A stretch of 64,000 nt of DNA from Streptomyces mobaraensis NBRC 13819 = DSM 40847 (GCF_017916255.1 NZ_CP072827.1:3286001-3350000), one strand, 5' to 3'. Positions 31,868 to 47,288 are shown, counted from the first letter of the stretch. Notes: generated by a model not told the origin, from the sequence alone. Program-made: numbers and translations.

Positions 31868-32163
31868 GCGCGGGAAGCGCGAGGGGCGTCCGGACGACGA
31901 CGGGCCGGCTCGTACGGAACTGCGCGCACCGCGAGGGCTGGTCCGCGGCCCCGGACGGAGTCCGCCGCTGCGTCTCGTGCGGCGTGGAGCGGTACGGCGC
32001 GTACGGCCCCCTGCGGCTGCCGAAGGAGCGGAACCCGCTGACCGCGAAGACGGGCACCGAGCGCGCGGCCGCGGCGGCGACGGCGATCGCGGCGCTGGGA
32101 ACCCGCTTCCTGGAGGAGCGCGCCCGCCTCCTCCGGCACCGCCGAGTGGCGGTGGCCGCATGA
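31864..32163 (+). CDS. Small protein with possible Cys/His zinc site
   Basis: 99 residues. The middle has C-A-H-R-E-G-W and, 13 residues on, CVSCGVERYGAYG, which could bind one zinc ion by three Cys and a His. The C-terminal third is an Ala/Arg-rich helix. No family recognised. Start and stop overlap the neighbouring genes by 4 nt each (ATGA), strongly supporting translation. Confidence 0.7.
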   Translation: MSAGSARGVRTTTGRLVRNCAHREGWSAAPDGVRRCVSCGVERYGAYGPLRLPKERNPLTAKTGTERAAAAATAIAALGTRFLEERARLLRHRRVAVAA

Positions 32164-32747
32164 GCGTCGTCACGAGCTCCGTCTCGTACGCGGACGTGTC
32201 GGCCGTCCGTCCCGGCGCGACACTCGTCGCGCCCTGGCGGACGCCGTTCAGCGAACAGCACGCGCTCGTCACCCTGACCGTCGCGCCGGACGGCAAGAGC
32301 GCGGAGGGCCGCTTCTCCCTCCCGGGGCGAGGCCCGGAACCACTCCGGGCGGAACCCCCGCCGACCGTGGACGTCACCACGCTCGGGGACATCTCCTCGA
32401 CCCGTCTCACGGAGGCGGAGTTCTCCACAGCGACGTTCGCCCTGGGCATCAAGCTGCGGGGCGTGCGCCAACAGGCGGACGCCAGACGCCGCTACGGCAG
32501 AGCGATCTGGCTCCGGGGACTCGACGGCGACCCGTCCTGGGCCTGCGCCCTCTTCCGGGCCGAGCCGGACCTGACGACGCTCGTCTGGCAGGGCGGCCCG
32601 CGCCGCCTCTGGGACGAGGCGGAGGCGGCATACGGCTGGTGGGTGGCGCAGGGCGCACCCTCCCCCGCCCGCTTCGGACTGACGGTGGACGACGCGGGCG
32701 GCCGGCTCTGGCTGGACGAGCCGGGGAACGTCATCAGGGAGCTGTAG
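32160..32747 (+). CDS. Stand-alone C-terminal domain of a PCMT/FxLD-type methyltransferase
   Basis: 195 residues. From memory of actinobacterial PCMT-like (L-isoaspartate O-methyltransferase, FxLD system) proteins, the whole sequence matches their C-terminal half. Examples: VSYADVSAVRPGATLVAPWR (post-motif strand), FALGIKLRGVRQQADARRRY, PSWACALFRAEPD, VWQGGPRRLWDEAEAAYGWW, and RFGLTVDDAGGRLWLDEPGN. The SAM-binding N-terminal domain is missing: there is no VLEIGTGTGY motif here or in the two coupled upstream genes. It should therefore not methylate by itself. It could be a truncated gene kept by its operon, or a domain with a binding role. Confidence 0.7.
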   Translation: MSVVTSSVSYADVSAVRPGATLVAPWRTPFSEQHALVTLTVAPDGKSAEGRFSLPGRGPEPLRAEPPPTVDVTTLGDISSTRLTEAEFSTATFALGIKLRGVRQQADARRRYGRAIWLRGLDGDPSWACALFRAEPDLTTLVWQGGPRRLWDEAEAAYGWWVAQGAPSPARFGLTVDDAGGRLWLDEPGNVIREL

Positions 32748-32778
32748 CGCGCGGCGCCGTCGGGCTGTGCCCGTAGTT

Positions 32779-32880
32779 CAGCCTGTCCGGCGTTTGAGGA
32801 CAGCGCGCGCAGCGCGCTTCGGGGGTGCGGGGGCGGAGCCCCACGCAAGAAACGGTGAAAGGGAGGGACCGGGGCACCCC
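32779..32880. repeat. Streptomycete intergenic repeat
   Basis: Same family as 21849-22033: GTCCGGCGTTTGAGGACAGC, a GCGCGCAGCGCGC palindrome, GGGGGCGGAGCCCC and AAACGGTGAAAGGGAGGGAC. It lies between the accessory operon and the rpoC terminator. Confidence 0.8.
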
Positions 32881-32887
32881 CAAACGC

Positions 32888-32927
32888 CGCGAGGCGGCCA
32901 CCCCGAAACCGGGGTGACCGCCTCGCG
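32888..32927. terminator. Terminator downstream of rpoC
   Basis: CGCGAGGCGG-c-CACCCCG pairs with CGGGGTG-a-CCGCCTCGCG (17 bp with one mismatch, loop AAAC), 13 nt past the rpoC stop. It can also stop the converging accessory operon. Confidence 0.88.
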
Positions 32928-32940
32928 AACCACAGACCGC

Positions 32941-36840
<3,900 letters not shown>

Positions 36841-36927
36841 TTTGTCGTCAATCCCTCTTTCAGGGTTCGTGCCCTCTCGCGTCAGCGAGGTACGGGCTCT
36901 ACATCAGTGGTCTGGGGGTCCGGGGAC

Positions 36928-36957
36928 GACCGGGGGATCCGAGTGGATCCCCCGGTC
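36928..36957 (-). terminator. Perfect 13-bp hairpin between rpoB and rpoC
   Basis: GACCGGGGGATCC pairs with GGATCCCCCGGTC around the tetraloop 36941-36944, starting 7 nt after the rpoB stop. No T-run follows. It could be an attenuator or an RNA-processing/stability element setting the beta:beta' ratio, since rpoC needs readthrough or its own start. Confidence 0.7.
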
Positions 36958-36964
36958 AGACCCG

Positions 36965-40447
<3,483 letters not shown>

Positions 40448-40608
40448 GAGGGGGTCCTTCCGAGGGCTCGGACTCACTACGCGCGTACCGGTCCCACCCC
40501 GTGCTTCGACAGAGAACCCCAGGTCAGAGGGGATTCATCGAGGATGCTCGGCAGTGGGCATGCCCCTGGTGACGGGCAGGGAGCAGCTAACAGGCAGCGC
40601 AAAGGGTC

Positions 40609-40637
40609 AGTGTAGCCACTTGGCCCACTGATGTCCA
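40609..40637 (-). promoter_or_regulatory. Promoter of rpoBC
   Basis: Minus strand TGGACA (40637-40632), 17-nt spacer, TACACT (40614-40609): near-consensus vegetative promoter. It starts transcription about 155 nt before the rpoB TTG and after the rplL terminator. Confidence 0.7.
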
Positions 40638-41061
40638 GAGCGGATGTCGCGAGACCGGTGCGATACCAATCTCTCCCTCCGGGATCCTGTTGTCCTTGCC
40701 TGTCGAGCCTGTCCGAGCCCGTCCGACGCGCCCGGTGCGCCAGGGGCTCCGCCCGCCGGCCGCGCCCGGAAGCGCAGGACGATACTTCCCTCTCCGCCGG
40801 CGTTCCATGCCTCGGGCGGCGCCTCGAATGGAACTTCGGTCCGAACCGGCCCCAAGGCGGCCCCGGACCGGCGGAGTTCCGAAAGTCACCGCGTCCCGAG
40901 AATTGCGCGCGGCGTCCCGTTCGTCAAGGCCCTCCGGCTGCCGAGCGGCCCTGGCCGGGCCCGGACCGGCCCGGAACGACCCTGGCCGGGCCGCTGCCGC
41001 GGGGCAACAAAGATCACCATACTCGTCTCCGGCACGCGGCGCTGCAGCCCTCCCGGGTACG

Positions 41062-41098
41062 CCGAAGGGCGACCACCCGCATGGGTGATCGCCCTTGG
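41062..41098 (-). terminator. Terminator after rplL
   Basis: CCAAGGGCGATCACCC (minus strand) pairs with GGGTGGTCGCCCTTCGG, 15 bp with one internal mismatch, loop ATGC, 56 nt after the rplL stop. It separates rplJL from rpoBC. Confidence 0.8.
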
Positions 41099-41153
41099 CG
41101 TCGAGAGGTACGTCAGACGTACGTCAGAGCGGAGCCCAGAGGACTCCGTGAGG

Positions 41154-41543
41154 TCACTTGACCTCGACGGAGGCGCCGGCGCCCTTGAGGGACTCGGCGG
41201 CCTTCTCGGCGGTCTCCTTGTTGACCTTCTCCAGGACCGGCTTCGGGGTGCCGTCGACCAGGTCCTTGGCCTCCTTCAGGCCGAGGGAGGTCAGCTCGCG
41301 GACGACCTTGATGACCTGGATCTTCTTGTCGCCGGCGCCGGTGAGGATGACGTCGAACTCGTCCTTCTCCTCGGCGGCCTCGGCGGCGGCGCCACCAGCG
41401 GCACCACCGGCGACGACGACCGGCGCGGCAGCGGCGGCGGTGACGTCGAACTTCTCCTCGAAGGCGGAGACGAACTCGGCCAGCTCGATGAGGGTCATCT
41501 CCTCGAACTGCGCGAGCAGCTCGTCCTTGGTGAGCTTCGCCAT
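41154..41543 (-). CDS. rplL: 50S ribosomal protein L7/L12
   Basis: L7/L12 stalk protein that recruits GTPase factors. The 129-residue product has the N-terminal dimerisation helix ([20 protein letters not shown]), an Ala/Gly hinge ([20 protein letters not shown]) and the C-terminal domain ([20 protein letters not shown], then [20 protein letters not shown]). I chose the ATG at 41543 with GGAAGGA 10 nt upstream; the GTG at 41561 would place the ribosome site inside the gene. Confidence 0.98.
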   Translation of the reverse strand: MAKLTKDELLAQFEEMTLIELAEFVSAFEEKFDVTAAAAAPVVVAGGAAGGAAAEAAEEKDEFDVILTGAGDKKIQVIKVVRELTSLGLKEAKDLVDGTPKPVLEKVNKETAEKAAESLKGAGASVEVK

Positions 41544-41611
41544 GATGGCGGGTCCTTCCACTAAATCGGCAGGTGCCGGATGTACATGTCGGCGGGCGTA
41601 CGGCCCGCTAC

Positions 41612-41635
41612 GACCGGTGCCGGGTGGCGCCGGTC
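41612..41635 (-). terminator. Attenuator-like hairpin between rplJ and rplL
   Basis: GACCGGCGCC-ACCC-GGCACCGGTC (minus strand), 10 bp with one mismatch, 15 nt after the rplJ stop. L12 is made in about fourfold excess over L10, so an element adjusting the two is plausible, but this is inference. Confidence 0.5.
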
Positions 41636-41650
41636 AATGCGCGAGCCGAA

Positions 41651-42181
41651 TTACTCGGCACCGCCCTGCTCGTCCTGCTTGGCGCGCAGCGCGTCCACGG
41701 TGCGGACGAGCTTCGTCGGCAGCGCCTGGAAGAGCGACGCAGCCTGCGACTGCTTGCCCTTCATGGCACCGGCCAGCTTGGAGAGCAGAACCTCGCGGGA
41801 CTCGAGGTCCGCAAGCTTCTTGATCTCATCGGCGGACAGCGCCTTGCCGTCAAGGACACCGCCCTTGATGATGAGATTCGGGTTGTCCTTGGCGAAGTCA
41901 CGCAGACCCTTCGCCGACTCCACCGGGTCACCGGTGATGAAGGCGACGGCCGTCGGGCCAGCGAAGAGCTGGTCCTCCAGCGTGATCCCGGCCTCACCGG
42001 CCGCGATCTTGGTCAGCGTGTTCTTCACCACGGCGTACTGCGCGTTCTCACCGAGCGATCGGCGCAGCGTCTTGAGCTGCGCCACGGTGAGACCGCGGTA
42101 CTCGGTCAGCACGGCGGCGTTGGAGCTGCGGAACTTGTCCGTCAGCTCGGCAACCGCGGCGGACTTGTCGGGCCTCGCCAT
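41651..42181 (-). CDS. rplJ: 50S ribosomal protein L10
   Basis: L10 is the base of the stalk and binds L12 dimers. The 176-residue product starts [20 protein letters not shown] at 42181; the open frame up to 42304 is leader sequence. The segments [20 protein letters not shown] and [12 protein letters not shown] mark the rRNA-binding domain; the C-terminal helix ([20 protein letters not shown]) binds L12. AGGAGG stands upstream in CCGGAAGGAGGCCGAGGCTC. Confidence 0.98.
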   Translation of the reverse strand: MARPDKSAAVAELTDKFRSSNAAVLTEYRGLTVAQLKTLRRSLGENAQYAVVKNTLTKIAAGEAGITLEDQLFAGPTAVAFITGDPVESAKGLRDFAKDNPNLIIKGGVLDGKALSADEIKKLADLESREVLLSKLAGAMKGKQSQAASLFQALPTKLVRTVDALRAKQDEQGGAE

Positions 42182-42314
42182 GAGCCTCGGCCTCCTTCCG
42201 GGTGAATAGGACCGCATAGGCGCGAGAAGGGACCTGGGCAAAACGAAACGCCCCGGCGCGGGCGCTCGGGGCGTGACTCGACCATATGGACAAGGAGTCC
42301 ACACGGGAGTTCAA

Positions 42315-42416
42315 CCACAGTCACCTGCGCAGGTCGCCCGCAGCTAGCGGATCCTTCGGCCACCACACCTCCGGATGGAGGCGCAGCAACGACCAGCGGT
42401 CTTTGGCTTCTGGGTG
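42315..42416 (-). promoter_or_regulatory. Ribosomal protein L10 leader
   Basis: Upstream of rplJ the minus strand reads ACCCAGAAGCCAAAGACCGC then TGGTCG, and closes with GCGACCTGCGCAGGTGACTG. From memory these are the conserved parts of the L10(L12)4-binding leader RNA, including the AAAGACCG kink-turn side. L10 autoregulation of rplJL is the expected function. A second hairpin around CGCCCCGAGC/GGGGCG (about 42250-42277) follows before the start. No other gene lies in the 308-nt gap. Confidence 0.65.
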
Positions 42417-42489
42417 AGACTACGTGACCGGGCCGCCGTCAAGCAAATCGCGTCGACGGCGACCCCGGAGCCGGCCGCGGGGTCCGGGC

Positions 42490-43374
42490 TCAGGAGTCCT
42501 TCTTGGCCTCCGCCATCGGGTCCACGACGTCACCGGCCGGCGGCGCCTTGATCTCGACCGGCTTGTTGTAGTCGAGGAACTTGATGGTCAGGTCCAGCGG
42601 ACCCTTCTGAGTGGCGGACCGCATGCGGAACTGCTTGGTGTGGTCCTGGCCGTCGATCCACATGTCCATCGCGAACTTGTCGACGCCGAGCTTCTCGAAG
42701 CCCTTCAGCTTGGCCTCCTGGCGCTCCCGGGTGGCGGGGTCCTTCTTCGCCAGGGACTCGCGCATCTGGGCGACGGTGACGGTGCCCTTGTAGTGGGTCG
42801 TCTTCACGCCGTCGACGGTCTCCTCGCCGACCTTCTCCAGGTCCTTCGAGGCGCTCAGGGAGGCGGAGTCGTCCATGGGGTTCTGCTCGGCCTGGGTGCG
42901 CGTGCCGAAGGGGTTGTCCGCGCCGCCGGGACCCTTTCCGGCGCCCATGTTGGGCATCTTGATCCAGCCCTTGCCGCCGTCGAGCTTCTTCCCCTTGGCG
43001 TTGAGGTAAAGGGCGTCGTCGACGAGGCGGATCTCCATTTCCCCGCTCTCGTCCGCGGAGGAGCCCTTGACCTTCATCTTCATCTGCATGGCCAGGGGCT
43101 TCATGTTCATCGACGCCGCGGTCTCGACGTGCCCGCTCTCGGGCATCTCACCGCTCATGGTGTACCGCAGCGAAGTGATCTTCTCGTTCTTCTTCGCGGC
43201 CCGTTCCACGGCCGCCGCGAAGGAGGCGTCCACCGGCTTCCGCGTGGACTTGCCGGCCGCCTTGGAGTCGTTCTTCTTGTCGGCGTCCGAGGAATCGGAG
43301 GAGCAGGCGGCCGTACCGCACAGCAGGGCGCCCGCGAGCAGGGCCCCGGCGGCCTTGCGGTGCATGTTCTTCAT
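42490..43374 (-). CDS. Lipoprotein (LppX/LprG-like fold), downstream paralogue
   Basis: 294 residues. A lipoprotein signal, MKNMHRKAAGALLAGALLCG then TAACSSD (lipobox TAAC, Cys at residue 24), is followed by a Ser/Asp/Lys-rich linker and a beta-rich domain (about 50-290). The start at 43374 has GGAAGAG 4 nt away. Residues GEETVDGVKTTHYKGTVTVA match KVNGVDAQHYKGTLTVEEMM of the neighbouring lipoprotein, so the two are tandem paralogues. The half-barrel LppX/LprG-type proteins bind or carry lipids; that this applies here is inference. It lies between rplA and rplJ, with terminators on its upstream side. Confidence 0.85.
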   Translation of the reverse strand: MKNMHRKAAGALLAGALLCGTAACSSDSSDADKKNDSKAAGKSTRKPVDASFAAAVERAAKKNEKITSLRYTMSGEMPESGHVETAASMNMKPLAMQMKMKVKGSSADESGEMEIRLVDDALYLNAKGKKLDGGKGWIKMPNMGAGKGPGGADNPFGTRTQAEQNPMDDSASLSASKDLEKVGEETVDGVKTTHYKGTVTVAQMRESLAKKDPATRERQEAKLKGFEKLGVDKFAMDMWIDGQDHTKQFRMRSATQKGPLDLTIKFLDYNKPVEIKAPPAGDVVDPMAEAKKDS

Positions 43375-43466
43375 GATCTCTTCCCGGTGGGCATGACGAT
43401 TTCTTTCGCAAAACTTTGCGAACTCCGGCGACAATACCCTCCGGTAGCCCGGGGGCGGTACACGAT

Positions 43467-43506
43467 TAACGGCCCCCGGCCCCCGGACGGGGAACGGGGG
43501 CCGTTA
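43467..43506 (-). terminator. Hairpin between the two lipoprotein genes
   Basis: TAACGGCCCCC pairs with GGGGGCCGTTA (11 bp); the 18-nt loop can pair further (CCCCGTCCGGGGG). It starts 29 nt after the upstream lipoprotein stop, so the two paralogues are probably separate transcription units. Confidence 0.75.
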
Positions 43507-43534
43507 TTACGCCCTTGGAGAGAATCAACCGGTT

Positions 43535-44503
43535 TTACGCACCGGTGCCCGAACCGGCCGCGGAGCCGTCCTTCAGGCCCTTCATCATCTCCATGAGGTC
43601 GAGGGTCTCACCGGCGGGCGGCGCCTGGACGTCGGCCTTGGCGCCGTAGTCCTTGTAGTCGGCGGTGATCTTCATCTTGCCCTGCTCGCTGTCCATGCCC
43701 ATGAGCATCCGGACCGGCAGGTCCTGGTCGTTGAGCCAGAACTCCAGGTCGTACCCCTTGACGCCGGCCTTCTTGATGCTGTCGAGCATCTGCTGGCGGT
43801 CCTTGGGCTCCAGGAGCTTGGTGGACTCGTTGCCCTTCATCATCTCCTCGACGGTCAGCGTGCCCTTGTAGTGCTGGGCGTCGACGCCGTTGACCTTCTC
43901 CGAGCCGAGGTGCTTGAGGTTGGGCGAGTCGAGCAGGACGGCCATCTGCTTGGCCGGGTCCTGGTTCATGTTGTCCATGTTCCCCGTGAGCTGCTTCTGC
44001 AGGGCGGGGTTGCCCGACTCCTTGGCGGCCGCGGCGATGTCGATCTTCATCCACTTCTTGCCGCGCATTTCGGCGGGAGCGGATTCCATGGACTTGGCCG
44101 GCATCTGCATGTACATCACATTGTTCAGCATGACCATGCGGGTGGCGCCCGGGCCGTCCTTGCCCTCCATCGCCGCACCGCTCACGGTCATATCGGCGAC
44201 CGTGGGGTTCCAGCCGGTGACGCCGTCGATCACCATCGGCCCGGAAGGCGCGTCCTTCATCGCGGCCGTCGGCATTTCCATGGTCATGTGCACCTTGGCC
44301 GACTTCGCCGCGCTGGTCTTCTTGAACGCCGCCTGGAGGGCCTGGACGGGGCTCCGGCCGTCGTTCTTCGGCTCGCTCTTCGACTGGCTCTGCGGCGCGC
44401 TCTTGTCGTCCTTCTTGTCGTCGGAGTCACACGCGACGGCGCCGACGAGAATGGCTGCGGCGGAAAGCGCGATTCCGGCGCGACGGACCATGGACTTGGA
44501 CAT
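43535..44503 (-). CDS. Lipoprotein (LppX/LprG-like fold), upstream paralogue
   Basis: 322 residues starting MSKSMVRRAGIALSAAAILV with the lipobox GAVAC (Cys at residue 25). A charged linker rich in Ser/Lys/Asp follows, then a Met-rich beta domain (about 50-310) including KVHMTMEMPTAAMKDAPSGP and MYMQMPAKSMES. The start at 44503 is preceded by AGGTGGGGG; the frame continuing to 44644 runs through the rplA terminator and is rejected. Predicted to be exported and lipid-anchored on the outer face of the membrane. Ligand unknown. Confidence 0.85.
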   Translation of the reverse strand: MSKSMVRRAGIALSAAAILVGAVACDSDDKKDDKSAPQSQSKSEPKNDGRSPVQALQAAFKKTSAAKSAKVHMTMEMPTAAMKDAPSGPMVIDGVTGWNPTVADMTVSGAAMEGKDGPGATRMVMLNNVMYMQMPAKSMESAPAEMRGKKWMKIDIAAAAKESGNPALQKQLTGNMDNMNQDPAKQMAVLLDSPNLKHLGSEKVNGVDAQHYKGTLTVEEMMKGNESTKLLEPKDRQQMLDSIKKAGVKGYDLEFWLNDQDLPVRMLMGMDSEQGKMKITADYKDYGAKADVQAPPAGETLDLMEMMKGLKDGSAAGSGTGA

Positions 44504-44586
44504 ATCCCCCACCTTTTTGGAGACCTCTTGCACGTTCGTTCGCTCGACGATAACGCAGCGGTCCGACAAGAGGACAACAAGAAAGA

Positions 44587-44625
44587 GGCCGGCCCCCGCA
44601 TCCGGAAGGGATGCGGGGGCCGGCC
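44587..44625 (-). terminator. Terminator after rplA
   Basis: GGCCGGCCCCCGCATCC (44587-44603) pairs perfectly with GGATGCGGGGGCCGGCC (44609-44625), 17 bp with a 5-nt loop, 39 nt past the rplA stop. Confidence 0.92.
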
Positions 44626-44664
44626 CCTGAACACACGCGGTCACACGCGGTGCGAGAACGTCTC

Positions 44665-45381
44665 TCAGACGGTCTCGTCCTCGACGAGGAGGTTGCGGGT
44701 GCGGTTCGGGTCCACCGGGATGCCGGGGCCCATGGTGGTGCTCAGGGTCGCCTTCTTGACGTAGCGGCCCTTGGCGGCGGACGGCTTCAGACGGAGGATC
44801 TCCTCCAGCGCCGCACTGTAGTTCTCGATCAGCGCCTTCTCGTCGAACGAGGTCTTGCCGATGATGAAGTGCAGGTTCGCGTGCTTGTCGACACGGAACT
44901 CGATCTTGCCGCCCTTGATCTCGGTCACGGCCTTGGCCGTGTCCGGGGTGACCGTGCCGGTCTTCGGGTTCGGCATCAGACCACGGGGACCGAGCACGCG
45001 GCCGAGGCGGCCGACCTTGCCCATGAGGTCCGGGGTGGCGACGACGGCGTCGAAGTCCAGACGGCCCTTGGCGACCTCGTCGATGAGCTCGTCGGCACCG
45101 ACGATGTCGGCGCCCGCGGCACGCGCGGCCTCGGCACGGTCGCCGGTCGCGAAGACCAGGACCCGGGCGGTCTTACCGGTGCCGTGCGGAAGGTTCACGG
45201 TGCCACGGACCATCTGGTCCGCCTTGCGCGGGTCGACGCCCAGGCGCAGGGCGACCTCGACGGTGCCGTCGAACTTGGTGCCGGAGGTGTCCTTCGCCAG
45301 ACGGACGGCCTCGAGCGGGGCGTACAGGCGCTCCCGGTCGATCTTCGCGTCCGCGTTGCGAAGAGTCTTGCTGCGCTTCAC
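44665..45381 (-). CDS. rplA: 50S ribosomal protein L1
   Basis: L1 forms the mobile stalk at the E site. The 238-residue product has [40 protein letters not shown] and the signature [20 protein letters not shown] in the inserted domain II. L1 also represses rplKA by mRNA mimicry in enterobacteria. It follows rplK after 81 nt. Confidence 0.99.
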   Translation of the reverse strand: MKRSKTLRNADAKIDRERLYAPLEAVRLAKDTSGTKFDGTVEVALRLGVDPRKADQMVRGTVNLPHGTGKTARVLVFATGDRAEAARAAGADIVGADELIDEVAKGRLDFDAVVATPDLMGKVGRLGRVLGPRGLMPNPKTGTVTPDTAKAVTEIKGGKIEFRVDKHANLHFIIGKTSFDEKALIENYSAALEEILRLKPSAAKGRYVKKATLSTTMGPGIPVDPNRTRNLLVEDETV

Positions 45382-45462
45382 TGAAACTCCTCAGTGGTGA
45401 ATGGAGTCGTGGTGCGGGCCAGCGCTGGCCCTTCCACGGGGTGCCTTGAGGGGCGGGGACGT

Positions 45463-45897
45463 TCAGCCCTCGACCGTGATGCCCATGGAACGGGCGGTGC
45501 CGGCGATGATCTTCTCGGCGGCGTCCAGGTCGTTGGCGTTCAGGTCGGGCATCTTGGTGGTGGCGATGTCACGGACCTGGTCACGCGTGATCTTGGCGAC
45601 CTTGGTCTTGTGCGGCTCGCCGGAGCCCTTGTCCACGCCCGCGGCCTTGAGGATCAGCTTCGCGGCCGGCGGAGTCTTGGTGACGAAGGTGAAGGAACGG
45701 TCCTCGTAGACCGTGATCTCCACCGGCACGACCATGCCACGCTGCGACTCGGTCGCGGCGTTGTAGGCCTTGCAGAACTCCATGATGTTGACGCCGTGCT
45801 GACCCAGCGCGGGGCCGACCGGCGGAGCCGGGTTGGCGGCACCGGCCTGGATCTGGAGCTTGATAAGCCCCGTGACCTTCTTCTTCTTGGGAGGCAT
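45463..45897 (-). CDS. rplK: 50S ribosomal protein L11
   Basis: L11 belongs to the GTPase-associated centre; thiostrepton-type antibiotics bind at its rRNA interface, and RelA activation depends on it. The 144-residue product has [20 protein letters not shown], the N-domain motif [20 protein letters not shown] with the proline pair of the thiostrepton region, and the C-terminal [30 protein letters not shown] precedes the ATG. Confidence 0.99.
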
Positions 45898-45962
45898 TGC
45901 TCTCTCCGGGTCCTAGTGAGAGTTTTCTGCCCACGACACACTGCGCGCAGGCATACCGCACC

Positions 45963-45990
45963 ACGATAACGGGTAACGTGGCCGGCCCAA
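45963..45990 (-). promoter_or_regulatory. Possible promoter of rplKA
   Basis: Minus strand TTGGGC (45990-45985), 16-nt spacer, TATCGT (45968-45963), immediately after the nusG terminator. The predicted start is within a few bases of an ATG (45954) that opens a 13-codon frame ending before rplK. Confidence 0.45.
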
Positions 45991-45999
45991 AAACCGAGA

Positions 46000-46031
46000 G
46001 GTCAGGCCGCCCCTCGCGGGGCGACCCGACC
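46000..46031 (-). terminator. Terminator between nusG and rplK
   Basis: GGTCGGGTCGCCCC-GCGA-GGGGCGGCCTGACC (minus strand; two mismatches) followed by CTCTCGGTTTTT, one of the few U-tract terminators in the window, 26 nt after the nusG stop. Confidence 0.85.
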
Positions 46032-46056
46032 TGTTCGGAAGCGTACGGCCAGAAGA

Positions 46057-46905
46057 TCAGTTCTTCTGGATCTGGTCGAAGCTCAGCTCGACCGGGGTCT
46101 CGCGGCCGAAGATCTCGACGAGGCCCTTGACCTTCTTCGAGTCGGCGTTGATCTCGTTGATCGTCGCCTGGAGCGTCGCGAACGGGCCGTCGGTGACGGT
46201 GACCGAGTCGCCGACCTCGAAGTCCAGCACCTGGACCTCGACCTTGCGGCTGGGGGCCGGACGGCCCTCGGCCTCGGCGGCCTCCTTGGCGGCCTTCTCC
46301 TCGGCCTCCGGGGCGAGCATCTTGACGATCTCGTCCAGGGTCAGCGGGTACGGGTCGTAGGCGTTGCCCACGAAGCCGGTGACGCCCGGGGTGTTGCGGA
46401 CGACGCCCCACGACTCGTTCGTCAGGTCCATGCGCACCAGGACGTAGCCGGGGAGCTTGTTCTGGCGGACGGTGCGGCGGTCGCCGTTCTTGATCTGGAC
46501 GACCTCTTCCTGCGGCACCTCGGCCTGGAAGATGTAGTCCTCGACGTTCAGCGAGACGGCGCGCTGCTCGAGGTTGGTCTTCACGCGGTTCTCGTAACCG
46601 GCGTAGGTGTGGATGACGTACCACTCGCCGGGCAGCCCCCGCAGCTCCTCGCGGAGCGCGGCGACGGGGTCCACCGGGGCGGCTTCCTCGGCCGGCTCGG
46701 CCTCCTCGGCCTCTTCCGCGTCGGCGGCCTCCGGCTCCTCGGCCGCGGCGGCCTCCTCGGTGCCCTCGGCGTCGGCGGCGGGCTCGCGCCCGGCGTCGTC
46801 AGCGGTCGCAGCGTCGCCCTCGACCTCGGCCGAGACAGCCGCGTCCACGTCGGCCTCTGCCGCCTCGACGGGCTCGACGGCGTCGTTCAGGTTCGGGTCA
46901 GACAC
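46057..46905 (-). CDS. nusG: Transcription termination/antitermination protein NusG
   Basis: NusG binds RNA polymerase and links it to Rho or the ribosome. From the GTG at 46905 the product has 282 residues. The first ~90 are an acidic, Ala/Glu-rich disordered extension absent from the 181-residue E. coli protein. The NGN domain follows ([20 protein letters not shown], about 92-200) and the KOW domain ends the protein ([20 protein letters not shown]). GGAAGAAG lies upstream; an in-frame ATG at 46929 would add eight residues and contains that site. It follows secE after 95 nt with a hairpin. Confidence 0.98.
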   Translation of the reverse strand: MSDPNLNDAVEPVEAAEADVDAAVSAEVEGDAATADDAGREPAADAEGTEEAAAAEEPEAADAEEAEEAEPAEEAAPVDPVAALREELRGLPGEWYVIHTYAGYENRVKTNLEQRAVSLNVEDYIFQAEVPQEEVVQIKNGDRRTVRQNKLPGYVLVRMDLTNESWGVVRNTPGVTGFVGNAYDPYPLTLDEIVKMLAPEAEEKAAKEAAEAEGRPAPSRKVEVQVLDFEVGDSVTVTDGPFATLQATINEINADSKKVKGLVEIFGRETPVELSFDQIQKN

Positions 46906-46946
46906 GTGGCTGCTTCTTCCTGGCTTCAAGGGGTGGAACGTGCGAA

Positions 46947-46985
46947 AAGGCGGCTCTCCGGAACCCTCCCGGAGGCGACCGCCTT
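46947..46985 (-). terminator. Hairpin between secE and nusG
   Basis: AAGGCGG pairs with CCGCCTT and, inside it, CTCCGG with CCGGAG. It lies 15 nt after the secE stop and 42 nt before nusG, so it could attenuate the secE-nusG transcript. Confidence 0.5.
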
Positions 46986-47000
46986 GGCGCGCGGGCGGGC

Positions 47001-47288
47001 TCAGCCGAAGACGTACTTGACGGCGTTGCTGAACCCATAGTCAATCACGGTCACGAGACCAATGACGATGACGACGAAGACGATCACCACGGAGGTGTAC
47101 GTCGAGAGCTGGCCGCGCGTGGGCCAGACGACCTTGCGGAGCTCCGCGACGACCTGGCGGTAGAACAGCGCCATCCGCCCGAGCGGGCCCTTCTTGCCGC
47201 GCTTGCCGCCGCGGCGCTTCTTGACGGCGACCTCGTCCTCGGGACGACCGCTCTCAGGCGTCGCGGTGGAGCCAAGGGCTTCCGTCAC
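47001..47288 (-). CDS. secE: Preprotein translocase subunit SecE
   Basis: Essential clamp of the SecY channel. The 95-residue product has a charged N-terminus ([20 protein letters not shown]), the signature [20 protein letters not shown] and a single membrane helix ([20 protein letters not shown]). The GTG at 47288 is preceded by GAGGAC and gives the family length; the frame to 47342 is longer without support. It is the first gene of secE-nusG. Confidence 0.97.
   Translation of the reverse strand: MTEALGSTATPESGRPEDEVAVKKRRGGKRGKKGPLGRMALFYRQVVAELRKVVWPTRGQLSTYTSVVIVFVVIVIGLVTVIDYGFSNAVKYVFG

Larger units (their letters stand above)
40448..41153. other. rplL-rpoB intergenic region, 706 nt
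   Basis: Contains from right to left the rplL terminator (41062-41098), a very GC-rich stretch with two copies of CCCTGGCCGGGCC around 40965-41000, and the rpoB promoter (40609-40637) with a ~155-nt leader. Several open frames cross it but none has a ribosome site or family resemblance, so I call no gene here. Confidence 0.6.

Noticed and set aside
29853..32747. Integrated phage or integrative element
   Set aside because: No integrase, excisionase, replication gene or tRNA-derived attachment repeat is present; the nearest tRNA genes are over 14 kb away.
40631..41161. Open frames in the rplL-rpoB gap
   Set aside because: No ribosome site, no family resemblance, and they cross the rplL terminator and lie next to the rpoB promoter.
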